Shown here piece by piece: positions 1-6,187 of a DNA stretch of 12,069 nucleotides. The stretch spans positions 1-12,069 of the forward strand of contig DAOUVM010000030.1 of assembly GCA_030667645.1 (NCBI GenBank), written 5' to 3'. The stretch comes from Ardenticatenales bacterium. GTDB lineage: Bacteria; Chloroflexota; Anaerolineae; Promineifilales; UBA4811. Both the position numbers and the translations under genes were made by a program. Numbering within the stretch: position 1 is the first letter of the stretch; every line of letters begins with the position of its first letter. A model generated the notes under the pieces. That model searched no databases. It saw nothing but the letters and a program-made list of their open reading frames with translations, and was not told the DNA's origin.

Positions 1-126
1 GCGGAACCCATCTTTGGCAAGAGCAACCTCATTTATACACTGGTGCGGGCGGACGGGACCTTTGTCATCCCGCTCGACTCGGCGGGCTTGATGGCGGGTG
101 AGTGGGTAAAGGTGCGGCTGGCGTAA
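1..126 (+). CDS. moeA: Molybdopterin molybdotransferase MoeA, C-terminal end (partial, 5' end outside window)
   Basis: Frame 1 is open from the first base to a TAA at 124-126 and encodes the last 41 residues of a longer protein. The end carries the pattern of MoeA domain IV: a GKSNLI stretch, then LVRADGTFVIPLD, then GLMAGEWVKVRLA, which resembles the 'aNGl..iP....gl.aGe.V.V.l' tail of the family. MoeA inserts molybdenum (or tungsten) into adenylylated molybdopterin in the cytoplasm. The gene directly downstream is a second MoeA that starts one base after this stop, which supports the assignment and suggests a translationally coupled pair. Catalytic residues lie outside the window, so activity cannot be judged. 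The short length limits confidence. Confidence 0.75.
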   Translation, partial: AEPIFGKSNLIYTLVRADGTFVIPLDSAGLMAGEWVKVRLA

Positions 127-127
127 G

Positions 128-2158
128 ATGAAAAAAGAACGCGACGTGTATCTGCATGACATTCCCCTGGATGAAGCCTGGGCACGATTCACCGGCGCAT
201 TGAAGGCGGCCGGGCGGTGGGAACCGGTTTCTGGCGAATCGATCCCAGTGGCGGATGCGTGTGGGCGGGTGACGGCCGAGCCGGTGTGGGCCCGGATGTC
301 TTCGCCTCATTATCATGCCAGCGCGATGGATGGCTATGCGGTTCGCGCCGGGGATACGGCCGGCGCTACCGAAACGCGGCCGGTTCAGTTGCAGTTGGTG
401 GGCTCGGTAACCGGTCAGGGTGTGGAAGACGTGGCGCGGCCGGCACAACCGGTGAACACTGGGGCGCCGCTGCCCCTCTGGGCGGATGGGATCATTATGG
501 TGGAAAACGCCCAGTTGCTGGACGACGAGGACAGGCCGAGATCCCGCCTTGAGCATCCCACCTGCAAGATCGAGATCCGCGCCTCGGTGGCTAGATGGCA
601 GCACGTCCGGCCGATGGGGGAGGACATGGTGGCGACCGAGCTGGTCCTGCCGGCGAATCACACCCTGCGCCCGGTGGACCTGGGCGCCATCGCCGGGTCG
701 GGCCATTCCACAGTCTGCGTGCGGCGCAGGCCACGGGTGGCGATAATCCCCACCGGCAGCGAGTTGGTCCCGGTCGACCGGGAAGAGCAAGCAAGGCCGG
801 GTGAGATCGTCGAGTACAACAGCATTGTGCTGGCGGCGCAGGTGGAGGGGTGGGGCGGGCAGGCGACGCGCTGGCCGATCGTGGCCGACCGCTTTGACGA
901 CATTCGCGCGGCAGCAGTAGAGGCAGCCGGCACGCACGACCTGGTGCTGATCAATGCCGGTTCCAGCGCGGGGACGGAGGACTATACTGCGTCGGTGGTG
1001 GCCGATCTGGGCAAAGTGCTGGTGCACGGCGTTGCCGTGCGGCCGGGACATCCGGTGATTCTGGGCACGATCAGGAGCTCTGGGAAGGCGGGGAATCAGG
1101 TTCCGGTTATCGGAGTTCCAGGGTACCCGGTCAGCGCCGCGCTGACCGGTGAGATACTGATTGAGCCACTACTGGAGCGCTGGTTGGGGCGGCCGTCTGA
1201 GCCGCGGCCGACTGTCGAGGCCGCTATCTCGCGTCAGGTGCTTTCTCCGATGGGGGACGACGAGTTCCTGCGGGTTGCGGTCGGTCAGGTGGGCAAGCGG
1301 GTGGTGGCGACGCCGATGGGACGCGGTGCAGGCACGATCAGTTCGCTGGTGAGAGCTGACGGAATCGTGCGGATTCCCCGGTTCTCTGAAGGGCTGCAGG
1401 CCGGTGAGATCGTCACGGTGAATCTCTACCGCTCCTCCCGGGCCATCGCCAACAGTGTGGTGGCAGTTGGCAGCCATGACTTGACGGTTGACCTCCTGGC
1501 CCAGTTTCTGGCCGAGCGCGTGCCCGGAATGCGGCTGACGAGCGCCAATGTTGGCAGTCTGGGCGGGCTGATGGCGCTACGACGCGGTGAGGCGCATCTG
1601 GCCGGTTGCCATCTTCTCGATCCCGAGACGGGAGAGTACAACCGAGCCTACGTCACCCGGTATCTTCCGGACCGGGAGGTCGTGCTGGTGACGCTGGTGG
1701 AGCGCGAGCAAGGTTTCATGGTCCCGGCCGGCAATCCGGCCGGACTGTCTGGGTGGGATGACCTGCAGGGGGGCGACCTGCGCTACGTCAACCGGCAGCG
1801 CGGAGCGGGAACGCGGGTGCTCCTGGATTATGAGTTGGCGCGACGAGGAATCGCCGGGGATTCAGTTGCAGGCTATGAGCGTCAAGAGTACACGCATCTG
1901 GCGGTGGCGGCGGCTATCGCCTCGGGCACGGCTGACTATGGGCTGGGAATTCGTGCTGCGGCGAGTGCGCTAGAGTTGGATTTCGTGAGCCTGGCCTTTG
2001 AGCGGTATGATCTGGCGATCCCGCGCGAGTATTTCGATAGCGATCTCTTGCGGCCGCTGTTGGAATTGCTATCCGACGAGGCTTTCCAAGCGGCTGTGCT
2101 GGCGCTGCCGGGCTATGATGCCGGTCGAATGGGGGAGACGCGGACCATCAAGAGCTAG
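128..2158 (+). CDS. moeA: MoeA fused to a C-terminal periplasmic-binding-protein-like (LysR substrate-type) domain
   Basis: This 676-residue protein has a full MoeA core (about residues 8-435) followed by a PBP-like domain (about 445-665, PF12727-like). MoeA landmarks are MDGYAVR at 67-73, TGSEL at 209-213, NAGSSAGTEDY at 276-286, RPGHP at 305-309 and VPGYPVSA at 330-337. The second half has an SANVGSLGG motif at 472-480 and RQRGAGTR at 556-563, both typical of this PBP-like family. There is no signal peptide, so the protein is expected to be cytoplasmic. MoeA proteins catalyse metal insertion into molybdopterin. The PBP-like part probably binds a small ligand such as molybdate, tungstate or a pterin intermediate (inference). 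Several motifs differ from E. coli MoeA (TGDEL, SGG, PGKP, PGNP), as I recall for other fusion members. The ATG follows the previous stop by one base with no good Shine-Dalgarno sequence, which points to translational coupling. A regulatory rather than catalytic role is possible. Confidence 0.9.
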   Translation: MKKERDVYLHDIPLDEAWARFTGALKAAGRWEPVSGESIPVADACGRVTAEPVWARMSSPHYHASAMDGYAVRAGDTAGATETRPVQLQLVGSVTGQGVEDVARPAQPVNTGAPLPLWADGIIMVENAQLLDDEDRPRSRLEHPTCKIEIRASVARWQHVRPMGEDMVATELVLPANHTLRPVDLGAIAGSGHSTVCVRRRPRVAIIPTGSELVPVDREEQARPGEIVEYNSIVLAAQVEGWGGQATRWPIVADRFDDIRAAAVEAAGTHDLVLINAGSSAGTEDYTASVVADLGKVLVHGVAVRPGHPVILGTIRSSGKAGNQVPVIGVPGYPVSAALTGEILIEPLLERWLGRPSEPRPTVEAAISRQVLSPMGDDEFLRVAVGQVGKRVVATPMGRGAGTISSLVRADGIVRIPRFSEGLQAGEIVTVNLYRSSRAIANSVVAVGSHDLTVDLLAQFLAERVPGMRLTSANVGSLGGLMALRRGEAHLAGCHLLDPETGEYNRAYVTRYLPDREVVLVTLVEREQGFMVPAGNPAGLSGWDDLQGGDLRYVNRQRGAGTRVLLDYELARRGIAGDSVAGYERQEYTHLAVAAAIASGTADYGLGIRAAASALELDFVSLAFERYDLAIPREYFDSDLLRPLLELLSDEAFQAAVLALPGYDAGRMGETRTIKS

Positions 2159-2167
2159 CGCCCCGGG

Positions 2168-2187
2168 CCCCCTTTGCCTGTGGGGGG
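2168..2187. terminator. Possible hairpin in the convergent gap between moeA-PBP and the MFS gene
   Basis: In the 78-base gap between two converging stop codons, five C (2168-2172) can pair with a run of G (2183-2187) across a loop of about ten bases. A second small hairpin, CCGC-ttcct-GCGG, sits at 2221-2233 just before the transporter stop. Neither is followed by a clear T run, so these are at best weak terminators. The location between converging genes is the main support. Confidence 0.3.
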
Positions 2188-2236
2188 TTCCAGTCGCCAT
2201 TCTCCAAGCGCGGTGAGGGTCCGCTTCCTGCGGGGG

Positions 2237-3487
2237 TTATTCCAGTTCCTTGAGGCTGGGTTCGGCGCCAATCTTGGCAAACAGTAGGTGGACAGTGGCG
2301 GCGCCCATCAAATACGCGGTCGTGGTGACCAGGAAAATGGGGCCGAATCCTACCCTCATCTGCATCAAGCCACTCAGATACGGACCCACGCTCCAGCCGA
2401 TGTTCCACCCCATTCCCAGCAGGCTACTAACACGGGCGCGCGAGGCCTCATCTACCTGCTCCATGGCAAAGGCGGAATAGAGCGGATTTCCCATGTTCAT
2501 CAGGGCAGCGCGGACCCAAAAGGCGGCTACTGCCGCGCCCAACCACGGTGAAAAGCCGAGGGTCAGCAGAAATGGGATGGAGGCTAGCTGGGAGAATACT
2601 ATGGCTCGCACTGTGCCGAGTCGCCGGGCAAGCAGTGGCGCCGACAGTGTGGCCACTCCGGTCATCACAGAGGAGATGGAAAAGATGGTGCCCAGCGCTG
2701 TGTCGGGAATCGCAAACTTTTCCTTGAAAAACACGTTGAGGTAGGGGATCAACAGGCCGGCGCCGATCGAGATGATCGCATTGGGGAGAAGTAGCTTGCC
2801 CACCAGGCGGATGGGGAGACGGGTCGAGGGGTTGAGGCCAGGTGCAGGCGAGGCCGGTTTCTTGCGCTCCGCATCGGCCATCCGGCTCAGTGGAATCAGC
2901 GCAGCCAATCTGAGAGCGAACACTGCCCAGAGAACTCCCTGGTAGGAGGTTACACTCTCAGCATCTACCGCCAGCAGTCGAGCAATGAGCGTAGGCAGGA
3001 AACCGCCGACGAGATTGCCCACGAATCCGGCCAAGGTGCGAAAGCCGAAATGGGTGCTGAACAGCAAAGTGCGATCCTCGGCGGTGCTGTTCTCCGCCAT
3101 AAAGGGAGCGCTGCTGACCATGACCAGGGTCTGGCCACAGCCGGCGAGGGCCGCCGCTGCACACAATCCCACTTTGTTGGTGATGAGGATCACGCCGGTC
3201 AGAGCCAAAGCGGAGAGAAGGCTTCCGGAGATCATTGCCGATCGCCGGCCAAAGCGATCGGACAGTGCGCCGGCGGGGAAGGAGAAGACGAGCCCAACAA
3301 GGGCAGGGATGGCGGTGAGCAGACCCAGGAAATCCTTGTCAAATCCCCGGGCAAGAATAAAGAGATTGAGGAACAGGAGGTAGATGCCAAAGGCGATCCC
3401 CTGGATGATAGCCAAGATGAGGAGGAGTTTGGCATTGCGGTTGAACCGGCCGATGGCAAAGAATTCTGATGGGGGTAGTATCTGCAT
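2237..3487 (-). CDS. Major facilitator superfamily (MFS) transporter
   Basis: This 416-residue protein is very hydrophobic, with about 12 predicted membrane segments in two halves split by a charged central loop (about residues 201-225, rich in Lys, Pro and Ser). The MFS motif A is clear: GALSDRFGRR at 73-82, between the second and third helices. The length is normal for the family. It should sit in the cytoplasmic membrane and move a small molecule, probably by proton antiport or symport. The substrate cannot be read from the sequence, and a drug or sugar exporter is equally possible. It is the last gene of a minus-strand run with glycosyltransferase, yraN and miaA, starting 33 bases after the miaA stop. 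No Shine-Dalgarno sequence is visible before the ATG, where the sequence reads GAATCCCCC, and an alternating repeat lies just upstream. There is no in-frame earlier start. Confidence 0.9.
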   Translation of the reverse strand: MQILPPSEFFAIGRFNRNAKLLLILAIIQGIAFGIYLLFLNLFILARGFDKDFLGLLTAIPALVGLVFSFPAGALSDRFGRRSAMISGSLLSALALTGVILITNKVGLCAAAALAGCGQTLVMVSSAPFMAENSTAEDRTLLFSTHFGFRTLAGFVGNLVGGFLPTLIARLLAVDAESVTSYQGVLWAVFALRLAALIPLSRMADAERKKPASPAPGLNPSTRLPIRLVGKLLLPNAIISIGAGLLIPYLNVFFKEKFAIPDTALGTIFSISSVMTGVATLSAPLLARRLGTVRAIVFSQLASIPFLLTLGFSPWLGAAVAAFWVRAALMNMGNPLYSAFAMEQVDEASRARVSSLLGMGWNIGWSVGPYLSGLMQMRVGFGPIFLVTTTAYLMGAATVHLLFAKIGAEPSLKELE

Positions 3488-3499
3488 GGGGGATTCGAT

Positions 3500-3526
3500 C
3501 TCAAGCGGGCTTGAGCGGACTCAAGC
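3500..3526 (-). repeat. Three-copy alternating inverted repeat (CTCAAGC / GCTTGAG) between miaA and the MFS gene
   Basis: On the plus strand the 7-base arm CTCAAGC occurs at 3500-3506 and again at 3520-3526, with its exact complement GCTTGAG at 3509-3515 between them. On the minus-strand transcript the first arm overlaps the miaA stop codon. The middle arm can pair either with the miaA-side arm (7-bp stem, four-base UCCG loop) or with the MFS-side arm (two-base spacer, so effectively a 6-bp stem). The two hairpins exclude each other. The MFS start codon is 12 bases past the last arm. No U run follows, so a simple terminator is unlikely. RNA stability, processing or translational control is possible, but function is inference. 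Confidence 0.6.
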
Positions 3527-4477
3527 AGGGTGGGAAGAATGCGGATTGGCGAGCCATGCCTGAACGAATGACACAACGCTGTCCGTATCTACTATTTCTA
3601 CATCAAACCAGTGAATGTGGGGATCGGCGGGACGGAACCAGGTACCCTGTTGCCGGACCAACCGGCGGGTATCCCGGCGGATCAACTGGGTGGCTTTTTG
3701 AAGCGTTGCCTTTCCTTGCAGGTAGAGACCGATCTGCCGGTAGCCGAGGCCGGACATGGCGGGCAGATCCCAGCCATAGCCGGCCCCAGCCAGGCCCCGC
3801 ACTTCGGCCACCAGGCCTGATGCCAGCATCCGGTCGATTCGCGCGTCGATTCGTTGGTAGAGGACCGGCCGCGGACGCGTGAGGCCGATCTGGAGGATCA
3901 AGTAGGGAGGCGCGGTCTTGGCCTGCAGTTCGCTGATCGGCCGGCCGGCAAGCATCGACACCTCTAGAGCACGTATGACCCGACGGACATTGCGGAAATC
4001 AATGCGGCTTGCGGCGGTTGGATCCAGCTTTGACAAGCGCGTGTGGAGCGCGGCCGCTCCCTGGCAACCGACGTACTCTTCCAACTCGGCCCGCAACCCA
4101 TGATCTGGGGGGACCTCTGGGATACCCCACCCTTCCACCACCGCGCGCACATATTGCCCGGTGCCGCCTGCAAGAATGGGCTGTCGCCCCCGGCCGGCAA
4201 CGGCGTCTATAGACCCATAGGCACGCCGCTGATACTGGGCCAAGGTCAGCACGTCGTCCGGATCGACGACGTCAATAAGGTGATGGGGGGCGCGAGCTCG
4301 TTGCGCCAGGGTGGGCTTGGCGGTGCCGATGTCCGTACCACGATAGACCAGCCGCGAGTCGGCCGAGATGATTTCCCCGTCCACGCTCTCTGCCAACTCG
4401 AGCGAGAGTTCGGTCTTGCCGACGGCCGTTGGTCCCACGATGGTGACCAAAAGGGGCGGGCAGTGGTCCATCACCAT
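3521..4477 (-). CDS. miaA: tRNA dimethylallyltransferase MiaA
   Basis: MiaA transfers a dimethylallyl group to N6 of adenosine 37 in tRNAs that read codons starting with U, acting in the cytoplasm. The 318-residue length is normal. The P-loop GPTAVGKT is at 15-22, followed by SADSRLVYRGTDIGTAKPT at 38-56, AGGTGQY at 103-109, RVIRALEV at 166-173 and GLGYRQIGLYLQGK at 243-256. Near the C-terminus comes the family-typical RRDTRRLVRQQGTWFR. The usual DSxQxY motif reads DSRLVY here, with Gln replaced by Leu, and the HPND segment is also changed. Two starts are possible: ATG at 4477 (used here) and ATG at 4469-4471, which overlaps the yraN TGA in a TGATG arrangement. Both give the same core. No strong Shine-Dalgarno sequence is visible, so coupling to yraN translation is likely. 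Confidence 0.95.
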   Translation of the reverse strand: MVMDHCPPLLVTIVGPTAVGKTELSLELAESVDGEIISADSRLVYRGTDIGTAKPTLAQRARAPHHLIDVVDPDDVLTLAQYQRRAYGSIDAVAGRGRQPILAGGTGQYVRAVVEGWGIPEVPPDHGLRAELEEYVGCQGAAALHTRLSKLDPTAASRIDFRNVRRVIRALEVSMLAGRPISELQAKTAPPYLILQIGLTRPRPVLYQRIDARIDRMLASGLVAEVRGLAGAGYGWDLPAMSGLGYRQIGLYLQGKATLQKATQLIRRDTRRLVRQQGTWFRPADPHIHWFDVEIVDTDSVVSFVQAWLANPHSSHPA

Positions 4478-4842
4478 CCCGTCACCGCGTTCTCGATCTG
4501 TTCGGTTCGGAGCAGTCGACCGCCGGCATCCAGCTCAATGGCAAAGAGATCCACGCGCCAATCAACGTCCACCAGGCCACGGGCTTGCAGATAGCTCTCG
4601 GCTATGGTTAGGAGGCGGGCAGCCTTGGCCGGTGTGATGGCGTCTTCCGGAAGGCCATAGGCGTCTCCCCGTCGCGTTTTGACCTCCAGGAAGACCCACT
4701 GGTCGCCAATCGTGGCCACGAGATCCATCTCGCCGGCCGGGCAGCGGTAGTTGCGCTCGATGATGCGATGGCCGGTCGCCTGCAAGCGGCGCGCGGCCAG
4801 GCTTTCCCCCCAGCGGCCAAGTTGCCGACGTGGGTCAGTCAC
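4471..4842 (-). CDS. yraN: YraN / UPF0102 family nuclease-like protein
   Basis: Starting at GTG 4840-4842 gives 123 residues, the usual size for UPF0102. The longer open frame reaching 4992 only overlaps the glycosyltransferase and has no family similarity before TDPRRQLGRWGES. Visible landmarks are LGRWGESLAARRL (8-20), IIERNYRCPAGEMDLVA (27-43) and FLEVKTRR (51-58). Together these give the Glu...Asp...Glu-x-Lys pattern of the restriction-endonuclease-like fold (E38, D40, E53, K55). The biological role of the family is poorly defined, and a DNA-processing or repair nuclease is usually assumed. The GTG overlaps the glycosyltransferase stop (GTGACTGA, eight bases shared), and the yraN stop overlaps the miaA start, so all three are probably translated in series. 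The start codon choice rests on this overlap and family length. Confidence 0.9.
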   Translation of the reverse strand: MTDPRRQLGRWGESLAARRLQATGHRIIERNYRCPAGEMDLVATIGDQWVFLEVKTRRGDAYGLPEDAITPAKAARLLTIAESYLQARGLVDVDWRVDLFAIELDAGGRLLRTEQIENAVTGW

Positions 4843-6034
4843 CGAGCACCTGTCGCACTTCGTGAGCCAGTGCTTGCCAGAGCTTTGCTTTGGGCGGCCG
4901 GCTCCGAACTTGAGCAATCGTATGTTCGTAATGGGCCAGCAAGGCGGCCACCGTGGCGCCGATACTGAATCGTTTACTCTGGTCCACGGCATTGGCTGCC
5001 ATGGTACGTCGTTGCTCCGGTTCGAGCAGGATGCGCACCATCATTGCGGTCAGGGCGGCCAGGTTGTTTTCGGTGAGATATCCGTCCACGCCATCTCGGA
5101 CGGTGTCGCTGATGCCCGGCGAGTGGACACCCAATACGGGCAGGCCGGCCGCGAGCGCTTCAATGACAGAGAGAGGGTGAACCTCGGTGACGGAAGCGGT
5201 GACAAAGATGTCACCCAGTGCCAGATAGGCCGGCACCGTGTCATAGTCCACCGGTCCAGTAACATGGACTCTGGGAAGCTCGCGGGCCGCCTCGCGGATG
5301 GCATCTTCCTGTGGGCCCCCGCCAACTATTACCAGGTAGGCATTGGGTACCGCCCGGGCAGCACCACCAAAGGCCTGGAGCAGAAGCTCTAGATTCTTTT
5401 CGGGCCCGAGGCGGCCGCAGTAGACCAGCACGGTAGCGTCGTCTGGCAGGCCGAGTTCGGCTCGCGCGATGGATAGGGCGGGAGAGTAAAGGCGGTCTAG
5501 ATCAACCCCGTTGGGGATGACGGTGACCTCCTTGGTGACTTGCAGGTCGATCAGGAGTTGCCTGATCGGGGCCGATGGCGCGATTACCAGGTCGCAGAGA
5601 GCGGTGAATGAGGGCAAGAAGGTTTCCAGAACGATGTTGGTCAGTGCGGGCGGCACGAGTGGAAAGTAGGCCTGGACGTAGAGATCGTAGCGGGTGTGGT
5701 TGGTAAAAACTATGGGCAGGTTCAACTGCCGGCCGTAGCGAGTCGCGATCCGGCCGCTGATGAATGGGTGGTGGGTGTGCAGGATGTCCATCTCGCGGAG
5801 CTTTTGCCGGGCTCGACGCGAGTAGACCAGGCTCAGGTGGTAGCCGGTATCGGACAGAGGGATGGCCGGCGACCGAATAATCCGGGACTCTTTGTCAGTA
5901 TAGTCCAGGTGGCCAAAGGTGAAAACGTATACATCGTGGCCGGCGGCTTCCATCTCGCGCTTGCAGAGCGAGATAGAGTTGGTGACCCCGTTGATGACGG
6001 GTTTATAGACGTCGGTCAGCATTCCAATCTTCAT
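4835..6034 (-). CDS. Family 4 glycosyltransferase (GT-B fold), possibly acting on a membrane lipid
   Basis: This 399-residue protein starts with MLTDVYKPVINGVTNSI (5-21), the glycine-rich acceptor-side loop of GT4 enzymes. It continues with HTHHPFISG (86-94) and TNHTRYD (111-117), then the donor-side half: GRLGPEKN (207-214), VGGGP (237-241) and TEVHPLSVIEALAAGLPV (283-300), which holds the EX7E pair E284 and E292. The pattern resembles glucosyl- and mannosyltransferases that act on diacylglycerol or phosphatidylinositol, but the donor sugar and acceptor cannot be fixed from sequence. There is no signal peptide, so it probably works at the inner face of the membrane. It is the first gene of the minus-strand run leading to yraN, miaA and the MFS transporter. 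An AGGA Shine-Dalgarno sequence lies nine bases before the ATG and touches a 7-bp hairpin. Confidence 0.92.
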   Translation of the reverse strand: MKIGMLTDVYKPVINGVTNSISLCKREMEAAGHDVYVFTFGHLDYTDKESRIIRSPAIPLSDTGYHLSLVYSRRARQKLREMDILHTHHPFISGRIATRYGRQLNLPIVFTNHTRYDLYVQAYFPLVPPALTNIVLETFLPSFTALCDLVIAPSAPIRQLLIDLQVTKEVTVIPNGVDLDRLYSPALSIARAELGLPDDATVLVYCGRLGPEKNLELLLQAFGGAARAVPNAYLVIVGGGPQEDAIREAARELPRVHVTGPVDYDTVPAYLALGDIFVTASVTEVHPLSVIEALAAGLPVLGVHSPGISDTVRDGVDGYLTENNLAALTAMMVRILLEPEQRRTMAANAVDQSKRFSIGATVAALLAHYEHTIAQVRSRPPKAKLWQALAHEVRQVLGD

Positions 6035-6045
6035 GGCAGCGATTC

Positions 6046-6063
6046 CTAGTTGGTCTCAACTAG
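6046..6063 (-). promoter_or_regulatory. Inverted repeat touching the glycosyltransferase ribosome binding site
   Basis: CTAGTTG at 6046-6052 and CAACTAG at 6057-6063 are perfect inverted arms with a four-base spacer. They lie 11 bases upstream of the glycosyltransferase ATG (6034). On the minus-strand transcript the second arm shares two bases with the AGGA Shine-Dalgarno sequence (complement of 6044-6047). A 7-bp hairpin here could therefore mask part of the ribosome site. It could instead be a DNA operator for a dimeric repressor. No known regulator motif is recognised. Confidence 0.45.
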
Positions 6064-6140
6064 ATGTTACCGCACAATGTGGAACTGCGCATCCGGGCGC
6101 GGAGGGTGTGGGATGAGAGCTCGCCGGGGCAGAGGCTATG

Positions 6141-6149
6141 TGATAGAAT
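6141..6149 (+). promoter_or_regulatory. Possible extended -10 promoter for cinA
   Basis: TGATAGAAT reads as the extended -10 form TGn followed by TAGAAT (five of six matches to TATAAT). It lies 38 bases before the chosen cinA ATG, leaving room for a short leader with the GAGGGG ribosome site. No convincing -35 box is seen 17 bases upstream, which is tolerated for extended -10 promoters. The match is short and could be chance. Confidence 0.35.
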
Positions 6150-6187
6150 GGCGGTTGGGAGTAGCCTGTGACCGAGGGGATAGCGCT

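Noticed and set aside
65..1051. 328-codon open frame on the minus strand opposite the MoeA fusion
   Set aside because: It lies opposite a well-supported gene, is rich in Arg, His and Pro with no domain pattern, and is the usual by-product of GC-rich codon use.
4843..4992. Longer yraN start giving 173 residues
   Set aside because: The extension overlaps the glycosyltransferase by about 150 bases and has no UPF0102 likeness; the GTG at 4842 gives the normal size.
6050..6187. Longer cinA start giving 447 residues
   Set aside because: The extra 46 residues are not family-like and would cover the promoter region; the ATG at 6188 has a good ribosome site and the standard N-terminus.
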